This document shows positions 46,769 through 59,859 of a stretch of DNA of 64,000 nt, piece by piece; the first letter of the stretch is position 1, and each line of letters opens with the position of its first letter. The translations under genes and the position numbers were made by a program. Source of the stretch: Ailanthus altissimus (taxonomy: Eukaryota > Streptophyta > Magnoliopsida > Sapindales > Simaroubaceae); NCBI GenBank assembly GCA_946807835.1, contig OX327711.1:19503501-19567500 (forward strand), given 5' to 3'. The notes beneath the pieces are model-generated. The model searched no databases. It was not told the DNA's origin and saw only the letters and a list, made by a program, of their open reading frames with translations.

Positions 46769-47179
46769 TCATTGGCCAGCTGCAAATGCCTCAACCGGGA
46801 AAGTCTTGGTGATGCCGGCAAGGCTCTTGAAGTGTACTTTTCTGGTGGGTGGATCATCAACAATGATCTCACTGATCGGTGGCCAGAGAATAAGTTCCTT
46901 AGCCTTCACTCCCTTGAGCTTCTTGATACGTTTCTTGTCAACAAAACCAGTTATTTCAGTATCGTAGCTCACTAGTTTGCTGATCATCTTGAAGTTGTGT
47001 TCCACCTTCTTCTTCTGCACAATCCACATGTAGCCGGTATTCTTGACGAAACCAACTTCAATGACATCTGCAAGAGGGAGAAGTCCTGTCGGCAGATCAA
47101 ACTCCTCGAGAAGAGCAGTAGCCATTTTCATGCCCTCTTCATGGCCCTTCTTCACAATTCCTCCTTCCTTATCTGCCAT
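46769..47179 (-). CDS. DUF538 family protein
   Basis: This intronless gene encodes 136 residues. It matches the plant DUF538 family: GLLPLADVIEVGFVKNTGYM, then WIVQKKKVEHNF, KLVSYDTEITGFV, KKLKGVKAKELILW and the closing SLAGITKTFPVEAF. The family has a small beta-barrel fold; biochemical function is not established, and one member (SVB) affects trichome branching. There is no signal peptide, so it resembles the cytosolic subgroup. The first ATG is at 47179; an in-frame codon two positions earlier is GTG. A TATA box is about 50 bp upstream. Length is normal for this subgroup. Confidence 0.92.
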   Translation of the reverse strand: MADKEGGIVKKGHEEGMKMATALLEEFDLPTGLLPLADVIEVGFVKNTGYMWIVQKKKVEHNFKMISKLVSYDTEITGFVDKKRIKKLKGVKAKELILWPPISEIIVDDPPTRKVHFKSLAGITKTFPVEAFAAGQ

Positions 47180-47227
47180 TGTCACTTTTAGTTACTTCTT
47201 TGGTTTGCCCAATTTTGATACAAGGGG

Positions 47228-47235
47228 TATTTATA
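47228..47235 (-). promoter_or_regulatory. TATA box of the DUF538 gene
   Basis: TATAAATA on the minus strand lies about 50 bp upstream of the ATG at 47179, so the transcript leader would be short. Confidence 0.65.
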
Positions 47236-47897
47236 CTCTTGAGTAAAAATATGCATAAGACAAATTTGATGGAGAAAATTATGCGACAAATCTTTGTATA
47301 ACTCCCCCGATATTTGGTAAACCGGCCCTTTGTTCTTTAACACAAAAAAGTTGAATCCATTTTCTCTTTGGCATATTATTTATAATGGCATTTCTTCTTG
47401 GACTTTAGGTTCATTCATGGCAATATGTCAATGGCATATTATTTATAATATGCAGTGCAGTTTTGTTGCTAGTCGTCGTAGCCTGAAGAATCACGGGATT
47501 CATTTGAGTTGTAGCATTTCAATTTTATGTAGCTTAGGGGGAAAAAAAAAAGAGACATTTTCACATTCTGCATAAATATACTCTTGATGTATACTGTATC
47601 TCATCATTAATTTAAATGGTTTAGTAACTTCGCCTGTTACCATCCATCATTAAAGCATGAGATACTAAAAAGCACTTACAGAAATAGAGAGTGAGTTACA
47701 GTACAGTGTTTACTCTGTTACTTGAACCTTTTGCTAGTGAGAGCCAAGAGGACATTGTCTCTCCTATCTTATCATTCAGCATCGTCTTTTCAGACTCCAA
47801 TTTTTTTTTTTCTTTTTATGACTTTATAATATTCTTAGTTTTACTTTTGTTCAAGTTCTCTCGCCACTTCTGAAATCTACCAACTACAAGTTGATAA
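47236..47897. other. DUF538 upstream region, no gene recognised
   Basis: This should contain the promoter of the minus-strand DUF538 gene. A direct repeat (GGCATATTATTTATAAT) occurs near 47370 and 47432. Open frames here have no recognisable domain. Confidence 0.45.
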
Positions 47898-48476
47898 ATG
47901 GCACTTAGGTTGCATTCGGATAAGAACTCGTTTGTTGTCCTGACGGTGCTTTCAAGATTATTCAATCAGCCGTAGAAGTGTTGACAGACCCGGATAAAAG
48001 AAACGCCTACAATAGTCGGCTCCGCTTGAACAAAAGCAAAGTTGGTTCCAGATACACTCCGCCTAGAGAAGTCGGCGATGATAGTGACTTTCCAAGTGCT
48101 CGGAATCGTCACAAGGCTCTTCCAGGTTCAGAATGACAGATCCGCCAAGAAATTGCGATTTCATGCCGCCAGGGTTCGAGTTGCTCTCGGCCTCACAGGA
48201 GCTGGTAATGATAGTAACTTTCTAAGGGCTGCAGGTTACAAGGCTGCTAATAACGGGTTCAAAAAGACAGACCCGCCAAGAAATTCCGATTCTCGCCGCC
48301 AGGGTTACAACGTCCGGGTAGAAATCAATAGACGAGACGGCAGAAGAGAAGCTATGATTTCTTCTAATGGTCGAGTTGAGGACTTCTTTCACTTTGATAC
48401 TAAAGATGGGAGTTTTGATTCTTGTTGTTCTCTCTTCTTTGGGCATCAGCCTCCCATTGTAATTAACTATCTTTGA
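47898..48476 (+). pseudogene. J-domain (DnaJ-like) pseudogene fragment with internal duplication
   Basis: MALRLHSDKN at 47898 matches the middle of a J domain, with the essential HPD motif changed to HSD. The frame is then lost, and PDGAFKIIQSAVEVLTDPDKR continues the same domain in another frame from about 47939. That frame stops after ALPGSE near 48136. A 130-bp tandem duplication follows: 48077-48176 matches 48207-48306 (GATGATAGTGAC and AATGATAGTAAC at the starts, CGCCAGGGTT at the ends). The open frame to 48476 reads through the second unit. The start of the J domain is missing. Frameshift, lost HPD and missing N-terminus point to a pseudogene of a plant J-protein. An unusual short expressed gene cannot be excluded. 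Confidence 0.7.
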
Positions 48477-51400
48477 AGTTCACTTTCGTCGTTCTTTGCG
48501 AACTGTAATTTGGCTTTAGCCTCAGCAATGGAAAATTTGTTCACTACTCAATTCTTTCTGTGTTTCCTTCCGCTGTTCTATTATTCCATATAAAAGATTT
48601 GATGATTCCTTGATAGTAATTAACTATGCTGTAAAATAGAAAACTAAGACACTCTATTGAGGATGAAGATATCTTATCTCTGAGAAGATTGATGGTCTTT
48701 TTCGACATGGAATTGAAAGCAGCTTGTTTTAGAAAATTGGATTTGCATTGCCTGTACACCCTCTTTATTTATTTTTTTTAATCAATTAAAAAAATATTAT
48801 TGAAAGAATTATCAAATACAGATGGTCACAGATATAGATGAACAGATAAAAAGTCTCACCACCTAGTTACAAAAGTTTTTATATTTTAGTCACAGATAAA
48901 CAATAATTAAATATTTAATTTATATTACACTTTTGATACAACGAAAAACATCATTAATATTAAAAAAAATTTATTGTAACACTATTTAATTACGCTCCTA
49001 TCATATATAATAAATGGAAACACAAAAAATAATTCTCTATATCATACTAAAAGACTTAATAATATTGAATGATATCTTTGATCTGTTGATGTTAGCGTTT
49101 AGCAGAATCTTACTTTAAACTATAATTGTTATTTTAAAGACCTGGGATTCTAATTTCACCGCTAAAGTCTCTTGCAATATCTATATCTTTGATGGTCTTT
49201 GCAGTGTCTATATCTACTCTTCTAAGGATTTTTTAACTATGTGTTTTGTATTGGTTATATGCTGTCAAGATTTATTTTTTAATTATTTTATTTTCTTATC
49301 AACCGCCAACTTTATGTTAATGAAAATAATTAAAGAGAAAATTAGATTAGGAGAGAATTTTAGTACACTATTAACATGTCTCCTATTGCTCAAAATCAAC
49401 TTTTATCTTTCTTTATTCTTTATTTTACTTAATATTTATGTTGTTTATATATTTAATATTATATATACAATATAAAATATAATTAAAATAACAGTTAAAA
49501 CAAATATACCCAATAAACTCTTTCATTCATGATAAAATTTAATAGAAAGTCGATACTAAAAATCACAAATAGAAAGGTTATAGTATAATTTTTACTCCGT
49601 TAATGAAACATTTTGCTAGTAAGAGGACATTGTCACTATAATTAATTTTGATATTCAATATCATCCTTTTGTCAAGACTTCTTTTTTTGGTTCTCTACTT
49701 ATAACTTTTGATATCATCTGCCAATCCATTTGACGTTTTGTTTCAGTACTCATATATATAAGGAGCCGCTTATATATTTATGAAGGAGAGACAGACTCCT
49801 CACTGCTGCCAATTGTTTCCTATCTCATATTGGTAAGATTAATTGCATAAGATTGAGCATTTTAATTTTATTAATTAGGACAGGATTAAGATATCTTTGA
49901 GAAAGATTAATGGCTATGCTTTTAATTAGATCATGTTTTTTAATGGTTTAATCTTATTTCCTCCTTGGGGATGTATAGGGTTAAACTCAATTTGATGAAT
50001 ATGTTTGATGTTAGTGTCGAGCACTAGCAGGATTTCATTTTAAATTACAGTCTATAGCTTCGAATGGGTACCCCAATTGTCTTTTAACCTACATTTAAAA
50101 GTTTGGTATAATCTTCAACTTTTTCATTCCACCTTTAAATTTATTTATTTTTTACATATTTTAAATATATTTAAGTTTTCTGTTAAATTAAAGTACAAAT
50201 ACACACTATTATGAACAAATAATATAATGAAATTAGAGTATTGTTCGCACAAATAATTATTATTGTGAATTATTAATAATGAATAAATTTAGAATTACAT
50301 TTATCTCTTGATATTTCATTTGAATTTAATAATTTTCTCTTAATTTATTCCATCAATATGAATTGTTAACTAAGAATTCTAATATCTTTATTAGACTGAT
50401 CAAGTGAATATATCTTACCTAAATAATTATTTATATTTTTATGGTAATTAAATTAAGCAAAATTCATTAAGAACAATTCTTTTAAAATCATATGCCATAT
50501 GAGTATATTTTTATCTCATATAAAACTTACAACCATTGCATTATGATAATATATTATTTTATTCAAGGCTCAACACATAAATCACTTTTTTGAGTTTATT
50601 ATGATTCTTGAAACAATTTAATTATTAATCAAATAACTAAGAAGTATTAGACACAAGATAAACTGAATAATCCAATATTAACTTCATTAAGTAAAAAATA
50701 TATAATAAATTCAAATTACATATCGAGTTCAAATTACAATACTAGAATAAAAATTTAGTTCATAATGAAAACTAGAGTTTTAAAGCACGATACAATCAAC
50801 ATTAGAAATAAAATAATAGATTATAATTGATAAGAAGAAAGAAGAAAAGAGATAGTGCCCTCAAATCTTTAGTCTTCAATCTCTCATTTGCTTTAAATTC
50901 TTCTCTTGAATCTCTAAAATTGCTTTGAACTCTTAATAACTTGCTCTCTCCCTCTCTCTGATATTAGCTTAATAGACTCGTATTTATATGTTTTAGTCTT
51001 TAAATTAGGGCAAACTTCGCATCCAAGACGTACTAAGTTTTCTAATTTTAACACCCAGTATTGCGCGTGCTGGTTTTATAACGCTGCGGCACTTAGCTTC
51101 TGACTTGGGGGGAACTTTTTCGTGATCTAATACCACAGGCTTGAGTTTTAGGCGCCATGGCATTAAGCTGCTGTTTTCTCAACTTTTTTCCTTCATTCTA
51201 GTGTTATGGCTATGCATTCTAGCACCACAGCGTTGGCCCTTTTTATTCTATTTTGACTTTTTACTCTTTTTTCTTTAGATTTTAATTCTTTTTTTTTTTG
51301 CTCTATTAATTTTAAACCTACAAAATAACAATGAAGTGTATAAAAAGTCAAATATTCATATTTAAATGAATAAATACTAAGTTTATAGAGACCACAAGAA

Positions 51401-51550
51401 TAAGTATAAATACTCCTATCATTAAGTGAAAGAATTAAATTGGGCATTTAAGTGTATAATAGTTATACCGTTGACATATAAGCAAGCAACATTTAACTAC
51501 TTTTTAACATATTTAGTAATGGTAAGAAAATAGTTTATTTAAAGAAAAAT
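48477..51550. other. AT-rich intergenic DNA, no gene recognised
   Basis: Three kilobases of AT-rich sequence with no convincing coding exon, RNA gene or LTR. Phrases from 47700-47800 recur imperfectly near 49600-49700 (for example GAGGACATTGTC), suggesting an old local duplication. A somewhat GC-richer patch at 51010-51240 has no recognisable protein. Confidence 0.5.
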
Positions 51551-52580
51551 GGCACTTAAATTCCTAAGATTTGTATAAAAGTGATTGATACATCTCAAAA
51601 GTTAAAAAAAGGATAAAAAGACTTGTCAAGTAATAATGTGAAAAGAAAAAATTTGTATATTTACCCTTAAAAATAGCATCACAAATCTAAGATAGTTTTA
51701 TTTTTTTTATCATTCTAATTTTTAATTTAATTACAAGTGATACATGTTATAATATAATTAGTTTATATTTTATTTTAATATAAAAATATAAAATAAAATA
51801 ACATGTGTCGTAATATAATAAGTTACAAATGACATGTATTATTGTATTATAGGTTTTTATTTTTAATTAAAAATTAAAAAAGAAGAAGGTAGGCACTGAT
51901 TGCTAGCGGCGGCCGCCCGCAATGGTTGGTGGTAGATTGACTTAAAATTGATATCATTGAATTTAAAATTGTGATATGCACGATGTTGGGGTTTGTTTTC
52001 ATCAATAGAGCATTAAAGGAGTGACAAAAGCTAAAAAAAAAGAGTTACGAGCACCGAAATATTCCTGTCAAACGCTAGTGAGTAGAAGTGCATCGCTACT
52101 TTTATCACCTAAAATGTTAAGCAATGACTCTAATAGTGGTGGTAGTGCACCTCTAAGTTTCACTGTTTGATGGCAATGTTATGGTGGCTATTACTCTTCT
52201 CTCAAATTTTTGACATTCATCTAATGCTCTATTAACGAAAAAAAAGCTTCACCATTGTATAAATCTCAAAATTTTGAGTCTGATAATATAAATTTTGAAT
52301 CAAATTGTTATTGGTGGCCAATGTTGGCCGTTCTCTTTTTTAGTTTTTATTTTATTTTATTTATTTCAATTTTTTCACTAAAATAATAATAATAAATGAA
52401 TAAATAAATAAAAATATGTCACATGCCATTAAGTATGTTTAAATTTTATTTAGAGGGGTAAATAAGTAATTTAACTAATCTGTGCAAAAAAAAATAGAAA
52501 TCATCGCTTAGTAAAAATCTTTTTTTTTATCCCTTTTAAAACATTAAAATTGTATAAATTCCTTTAGTTTAAATATTTGT
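51551..52580. mobile_element. Fold-back / MITE-like element with long inverted repeats
   Basis: The left arm (from about 51551) and the reverse complement of the right arm (to about 52580) share a series of matching blocks: TTTGTATAAAAG against TTTATACAATTTT, AAAAGTTAAAAAAAGGATAAAAA against TTTAAAAGGGATAAAAAA, TATTTACCC on both, and near the centre AATAGAGCATTA with TAATGCTCTATT. The arms total several hundred bases each. The centre contains a GC-rich GCGGCGGCCGCCCGC patch at 51915. No transposase was seen. It looks like a non-autonomous fold-back element; exact ends are approximate. Confidence 0.55.
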
Positions 52581-53568
52581 TTTCTTTTATTTTATATTTA
52601 CCTAGAGTTTTTAGTAAGAAAGTCGATGCTTTGCTTTTACCATGCAATTTGTAGTGTGAAAGAGCGAGCAGCAACCTGATTTTCTATGTTATCATAGAGC
52701 AACTACTCGTTGCGCTTGCGCCTCAAATTCTTTGACAAAATTGTTTCTATCACCCGATGATCAATTAATTATGAATTTAGTTGTTGATGTCTTTTTATTA
52801 CGTGAATCACTCTTATTGTTGCTCTAGGATTTTTAATATTCATAATTATAAATTCGTACGTAGTAGTTGAAAAGAATTTATAATGTTATAAATTATAATA
52901 ATTGTAGGTTAGGTTTCTTTAAAACTTGATTTATATAATTGTACGTTAGGTTTCTTTAAAACTTGATTTTTTTTAAAATATTAACATAAATTTTGATCAA
53001 TTAATATTATAAAATTTAATTTTTTTTAAAAAAAAATTGTGTATTATTCAACAACCACGTACATTTTTAGCATTGACCGGTTAATGGTGGACGAAGAGAC
53101 CTCATTTTGCACGTGCCGTCAGGTCGCCCGCCTGGCTCCACAAAATCTGATTGGACTCAACTCTTCCACGTGGCTAACCGAACCTTTTAAAAAAAAATTA
53201 AATTAGATAAATGCATTACTGTTATTACAGTCCAACAGTAAAAAAAAAAGTTGGCATCATTATTTTATTTTGTCCCATATTAATCCTTGAGGTGTCCTTT
53301 AAAATTACAAATAAAAAACTAGAGTAAAAAAAAAAAGGAGCCGTCTGATGCAAAGCAAAACACAGGAAAAGGAAATTACAAAATGTACAGGGCATGGGGC
53401 TGCTACCCTTGCGGTGTTATGATTGAATTATCGAAACAACAAAACTACGTTATGGTGGCGATGCTGACTCAATCACAACTGCATTGGAAACCGAGATTTT
53501 AGCATCTTCTGTTTTATTTGCCTTTTTTTGTTTTATTTTATTTTTGTTTTCCGTTCGGTCTTATATAT
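52581..53568. other. Intergenic DNA and esterase upstream region
   Basis: No gene was recognised. A direct repeat of about 30 bp (around GTTAGGTTTCTTTAAAACTTG) occurs near 52913 and 52944. An ACGTG-type element (GCACGTGCC) lies near 53110 and CCACGTGG near 53168. These could serve the downstream esterase gene. Confidence 0.45.
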
Positions 53569-56500
53569 ATGGCAACGGCTTCTCTAGTTCACGCTTCTCG
53601 TGGTTATTCTCCGAGACTTAGTAGTAGTAGTAATAGAAATGGAGCTCATGGACCTGGACCTATAGCCTCTTCGACGTCGTTTTCCTGTTCTTTTTGTTCT
53701 TCCTTCAATTTCCATTTCTCTTCAGGTATTTCGGTTCTTGCGTTTTCTTGTACTTTTTCTTTTTATTATAATTTTTATTCGCTTGATTTGGAATCAGAAA
53801 CTGGGAATTCACTGCGTTCTTGTTTCAACTTATTGGAATTCTGAATATTAAATTTGTTATTGAATTAGTGAAGTTTTTTATGCATGAATCAGCTGTAATT
53901 TAAAGAATAATGAAATTAGAGGACCTCAATTGTTAATCTCTTTTCATTTTTTTTTTTTACTTGAAGACGACCGATGTTCATTAAAGGCTATATATGTGAA
54001 CGACTTAACCTGATGAGTGGTGAAGGAACTGTGTTCTTTATTATGCATCTACTGTGTCATCCCTTTGAGTTATGGATAATGGGCAGAAGTTTGGAAATGG
54101 AAGCTAAGATGTTCTTTTTGATGGAGGGACTATTATTTTGTGATACTTTAAGCGCTTGAGATTTGTGTGTTGTACCCTTGATCATTTTTTTCCCATTTAT
54201 TTTTTGAAATATTAGATGAACTTGGGCAGGAATCAATTACTGGAAACATCAAGGTCTTAAAGCTCACGCTATGGGTACTACCACTCAGGAAAATTTCCCA
54301 TCATCCGTGGGAATTATGAATGGGAAAAACAACCCCGATCATCTTCTTGTTCTTGTTCATGGCATCTTGGCAAGGTATATATTGATCACTTTACATCACA
54401 AAGTGGTTAATGCTACAAGAAAGTGAAAGCCAAAATATGGAAGAAAGTAATGCGATCTGGGATTATATTGATACATAAATGACATAAGTTTCTGTAAACT
54501 CATTCTAAATAATCGAACTGAAATTAGCTGTGTGCATCAGCTAATTTCTATTTGAAATTTCCATTAACAAGGTTCCTTTGGCATCTAGATTGCTTCTTGT
54601 TTGTAATACACTCTTATATCATTTTTTAGGTCTGCAACTTTATATCTAGTCTTTCATTGTATTATTTATTTATATATATGGTTAGTTTTTTGTGCTTACA
54701 GAATGCTAGGTTTTGGTTTTGTATCTTGGGTTATAAACCACTAGTTTTAATCTGCAAGGAAGCAAGCACTTGGTTATGTGCTCATTCCATTCATAGGATG
54801 AGAATGTTGCATTGATGAAGTTATTGATTGTGCAGTTGCAACATTCAATCCCCTCCCTTTGGACTTACAGCCCAATGATAAAAAAGGAGTGATGCCATGG
54901 TTATTATACTTTCAGCTCTTATTTTCATTGATGCCTCTTTTAATATGCAGCCCAAGTGATTGGACATATTTTGAAGTTGAGTTGAAAAGACGTCTTGGAA
55001 GAAACTTTATGATTTATGGTATGTTTATCTTTTTAATTTTTATCATTCTCAGTTTTCACGTAGGTAACTAGCTTTTAGCTTGCTTACATTCTTTTGTCTT
55101 CATTGATCAATGATCTATGGTAACATGGGAACACTAGGGAAATTAGGAATATCTCATTTTGTGGAAATATTGAGGGCTACTATCTAGATATCATAGCAAG
55201 TGAAGAAAAAAAATTGTGACACTGCATAGAAGTAAATTTTATCTATTTGAAGGCTCTGATGAATAAAAAGAATGAGGTTGCCAATATATTTTGCTACAAA
55301 TGACCGGTTTAGAAAGTTTGTCCATTCATAATTATAGTTTCCTGCTCTGTTCTGTGATTTTAAAGTTTTAATATGTTTGATTGTGCAGCAAGTTCATCTA
55401 ACACCTACACTAAGACCTTTGCTGGGATTGGTGGGGCTGGAAAGCGATTAGCAGATGAAGTGAGTTTCATATTTATGCACGTTCTTGTTTCATTTTATGC
55501 TTCTGCACTTGCAGCTTTCTTGGAAATGACTTTAGTGTGTTTCATAGTTGATCATCTTTCCTTTTCTTAATAAACAGGTTGTGCAAGTGGTAAAAAGGAC
55601 TGATAGCCTCAAAAGGATCTCCTTCTTAGCCCATTCTCTTGGTGGGTTGTTTGCAAGATATGCAATTGCTGTCCTTTACTCACCAAATGACTTAGGTAGT
55701 GGCGAACCTGTTGATCTTGCTGGTTCTTCAATGACAAACTCACAAACAGTACGCTCTTCAAGAAGAGGTACGGTAGCTGGACTGGAGCCAGTCAGTTTTA
55801 TTAGCTTGGCAACTCCACATCTTGGGGTGAGAGGGAGAAAGCAGGTTTGTTCTTGAGGATATTTATTATCGTACTTGTTTTATACTGTATAGTGTTATCA
55901 AATATTCGAAGTTGTCTTTGTATTCACATGCTAAGAATCTTTTTATGTGCTCATTTTGTGCATGTCAGAACCTTTATAATTGAAAAGATAAAGCTACATG
56001 TCATCATTACTTGCTACTTCTTGAAAAGCTAAAGACTATTGAAAAGTTAGAGTTTAAACTACAAGTGACATATATTAAGTATAGCATTGCAACTTGTCTG
56101 AAAACGGATTGACTTTTTGAGAAGTAAAAAATGGAGTTCTCTAATATTGACAGAATCATTTGATATACTTTGACATCATCTAAAATTGTACTTTCTTCTT
56201 TCTCAATTGTTTGACTACTATAGAAGGTAGACGTTTCAGTTCTCAACTTAATACGCTGCAAAAAATCAGTCATATTGGAATTAAAAAACTCACACTGTAC
56301 AACTTCATAAACACTAGACCTTCTTTTAATGATTGCCGAGCATAGTAGTAGTCATGTGCTCTGCTATATTGGCAGCGCTTGTGGTTATTTTGAGAACTCC
56401 GATGGCTATGAAGTCTTAAGGAATGGTTTCTGCATGAACTTAAAGATTTAGGACGGTCAATAGTGTTCTGAACAAGAGAGGTGTGCCATTCTGTCGGTGG

Positions 56501-58863
56501 GTCTATTCTAAGATCTATTATGCTTTTGTCAGGTAATCTTTATCAAGTTTGCTAGAAGTTCTGTCTAGTTACCATGCATGCAGACAATTTTGAAACAGGT
56601 TTTAAACTCCTCCATTTATGATGACTGAATGGTAGATGTGGCTTCTAAAGTGTAAACCGGAACTGATCTTCTGCATATAATAATCACAAATATATTTTTT
56701 GTGATTCTTTGATGGTTTCCTCTTGTTGTTTCCACAGTTCTCTGTGTGCTTTTTATCTGATTGTTAGTATAACAAGCTGGACAAGAACAAGGTTCCTAAG
56801 GGATAAAACTGAAGAGAACTCATCTTCTTCCTTTCTTGATTACCCATCCTTGCATATATTTAAGATGAATTCGTTCGATTTCTAGAAAGGATTCCTTAAC
56901 TGTTTGTGGAATTCTCTATCAGCTGTTATGAATGACTCATTTTCCTCTATCAGCAGTTCTGTATCACAGCACGTAACAGTTAAATCTGATAGTCGTTTAA
57001 TTGAATATGGTTGCCTTCTAGTGTTTGTGTCTTATATTCTTCATTTGTTACCAAAAGGGGAAAGTAATCAACTATGCAGTAGTGGGAACTGTTACCACTG
57101 TGGCTTAATTATTATTCCGTTGAACTTAGACTGATCTTCTTATGTGCTTATTCTGTAATTCATGCTTCTTGATCTCATTTAGTATTTTATTCACCAATAT
57201 GATCATTGGTGACTATGGAACTTGACATTCATTAATATTCCGCGTGGTTCATTTATTATATCTCCCACAATTGTTTTTCAGCTTCCATTTCTTTTTGGAG
57301 TTCCCTTTCTAGAAAAACTTGCAGCACCGCTAGCTCCTGTTTTTGTTGGCCTCACAGGTAGTCAACTGTTCCTCACAGATGGTAAACCCGACAAACCACC
57401 CCTTCTTTTGAGAATGGCATCTGATTGTGAAGATGGGAAGTTCCTGTAAGTAACAAAGCTTCTACGGTAATTTGAGTGAAAGCCCTTTCCAGCATAGTAA
57501 TCTAATGGTTTTAATATGTTTTCTCTCGTAGATCTGCTCTTGGTGCATTTAGATGTCGCATTCTTTATGCAAATGTATCTTATGATCGTATCCTATTTCA
57601 TGTTGTTTATTTATTTTATGTTTCTTAAATACAAATACTTGGCTCCCTCAGCCTTTTCATCATTAGTCATCTCTTTCTCCATCAATTCAGTTTCCTTGAC
57701 CTCAAAAAGATATGGTTGGTTGGCGCACATCCTCCATAAGGAGGGAGTCGGAACTTGTTAAGGTGAGTTGATGGTTTCTCTTCTTAAATGCATCATATGC
57801 TGATTCATCTTTCTACAACCCATTAAGATGCATGCATTCAAGTAAATGACTGAGATAAGTAAAAGAACCTCTGAGATATAATAGAGAAACCAAATGGATT
57901 TCCATTGGTATTAAATAATCACTGAATACAGTTGATTTTGATTATGTTCCAATATTTGTTGTTTCTATCTTGCACCTGTGCGTTTTCACTTATAGATACT
58001 TGGTCATGTGCATGTCAAATAGGGAATTATGTTTGTAAACAAGTTTAAGTTTCTAGACTAGTTCTCAGGCATCTTCACGGTAGTTGTAATAATTAACTTC
58101 CTGAAAGCAACATATTTTACATTTTAGATTCTTTGAAAATTGTATTATTTTTTGAGTGACATGCTTCAAAATGATCCAGCTTAATGGTTTTATTTAAGTA
58201 GGAGCTGCAAAAAAAATTACGATTATCAAGCTAAGGTATGGTTGAAATTTAAATATTAAATCAAGAATGTATTTACTTTTATGCATCATTCTGACATTAC
58301 ATAGTTAATTCACAGCCTCCTCTCCGATCTTTGGATGGGTACAAACATGTAGTAGATGTGGAGTATTATCCGCCGGTTTCATCTGAAGGCCCTCACTTTA
58401 CTTCAGAAGCAGTCAAAGCTAAGGAAGCTGCTCAAAATGAACCTAGCTCAAAAAACACAATAGAATATCATGAAATTATGGAAGGTAATTATTCATGGCA
58501 ATAGCAGCTAAATCTTGTGGTAATAATTCAGTTAAAGTCTGTTAGACTAGTATTGACAGTTTCAGTTCGTCAATAGAGGAAATGATACGTGGTCTACAAC
58601 AGTTAGGATGGAAGAAGGTGGATGTCAGCTTTCATTCAGCATTCTGGCCTTTCTTTGCCCATAACAATATACATGTACGACCCTTCTCAATGTCCATCTT
58701 TAAACTGTAAGCTCTTAAGTTTCAAAGATTGATATGTTTTTGGTTGATAATGTAGGTGAAAAATGAATGGCTTCACAATGCCGGGGCCGGAGTTGTCGCT
58801 CACGTTGCAGACAGCCTAAAGCAACAGGAAACATCATCCTCATACATTGGTGCTAGCCTGTAG
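53569..58863 (+). CDS. DUF676-type lipase / serine esterase (alpha/beta hydrolase)
   Basis: This is a putative serine esterase of the plant ROG1-like/DUF676 family, acting on lipid or other esters; the substrate is unknown. Eleven exons: 53569-53725, 54230-54374, 54951-55018, 55389-55459, 55578-55844, 57282-57445, 57532-57587, 57710-57762, 58316-58484, 58577-58674, 58756-58863. They join in frame to 451 residues. Motifs: DHLLVLVHGILASPSDW (oxyanion-side strand and loop), nucleophile serine in FLAHSLGGLFARYA, then ISLATPHLGVRG, GLTGSQLFLTDG and the family C-terminus with HNNIHVKNEW. The N-terminal 52 residues are serine-rich and could be a targeting peptide; alternatively translation may begin at the ATG at 54271 (MGTTTQENFP), which starts just before the conserved part. 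The 1.44 kb fifth intron holds nothing recognisable. Confidence 0.92.
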
Positions 58864-59602
58864 TCATGGATTAATGTTATAGCACTTACAGCTGAAACAT
58901 GTTGTATAATAAACGAACAAGATGAGAAGAAACGGGAAAGAAGAAGAAAGATGTATTCTTTGGCTGAGCATTTCTGGCTTGCTCACCAAATTACAGTTGC
59001 AAGTTAAAGGCAATTATCATTAGATTTCTTTTGAGTATGCAATATCTATTCCACATAGCTTACAGGCAATTTGGTTTTACTTGGACGAACTATTATGATA
59101 TGACTCCATTTTAATACAAGTGGCATGTGTTAATTAGAGATCAAATCTGCCATATGCACTCTTGATTTTGTTTCTTTTTCTTCTTATTTGAAAGTCATAC
59201 GACAAAAGAGCTTGTTAGTTGTTACCCCAGATGTGCATGTCAAATGTCGACAACTGTAAGTCTCGAACGACATCTCTGCATAGTTAGATTTGAAAATAGA
59301 CAGAATTATTAATAAAAATAAGTTGACATCAGGGGATGTAGGGGTATAAATTATGCTATTTTGAGCATGATATCAAAACTTGTTCGATAATTTAATGGAC
59401 TGTTTACTTAATTAAGTCCGACACCGCAGTCCTTACACAGATTTAATGTTACATAAAAATAAAACAAAACAAAACACAAATCAAATGGCAAGCCTAATCT
59501 GAAAGTTGAGCGAACAGTAACCGTAGCATGAGCGGGCACTGACACTAGCGGAGATTTACGATTTACAACTCAAATAGTATTAGACCATTATAGATTTTAG
59601 AT
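58864..59602. other. Esterase 3' flank
   Basis: The first part should be the 3' untranslated region of the esterase. The rest has no recognisable gene. GATTTTAGAT at 59593-59602 is the left target duplication of the adjoining MITE. Confidence 0.5.
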
Positions 59603-59859
59603 GGGGTATTAATATTGTAACCTCTGGAAGCATAAATTATATTTTAACAATGGTTTTAGTTTATTGTCATTCTCTACTTAATTAAAAAGACGAAAATAAT
59701 TTCGTAATTTTATTATGTAAATAATTAAAATATTTTTTTAAAAAAATAAACAGTATTTCGTCTTTTTAATTAATTTACGGGGTGATAATATAATTGAAAT
59801 CAAATTTTCCGTCCAAAAATAATTTTTTCCAATCTCAGGGGTGACAGTGTTAATATCCC
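59603..59859. mobile_element. Mutator-like MITE, 257 bp, with 10-bp target duplication
   Basis: The left end GGGGTATTAATATTGTAACCTC and the reverse complement of the right end GGGATATTAACACTGTCACCCC are matching terminal inverted repeats extending about 100 bp inwards to TTAATTAAAAAGACGAAA. The flanks are GATTTTAGAT (59593-59602) and GACTTTAGAC (59860-59869), matching at 8 of 10 positions. Length of the duplication and lack of coding sequence fit a Mutator-like non-autonomous element. Confidence 0.75.
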
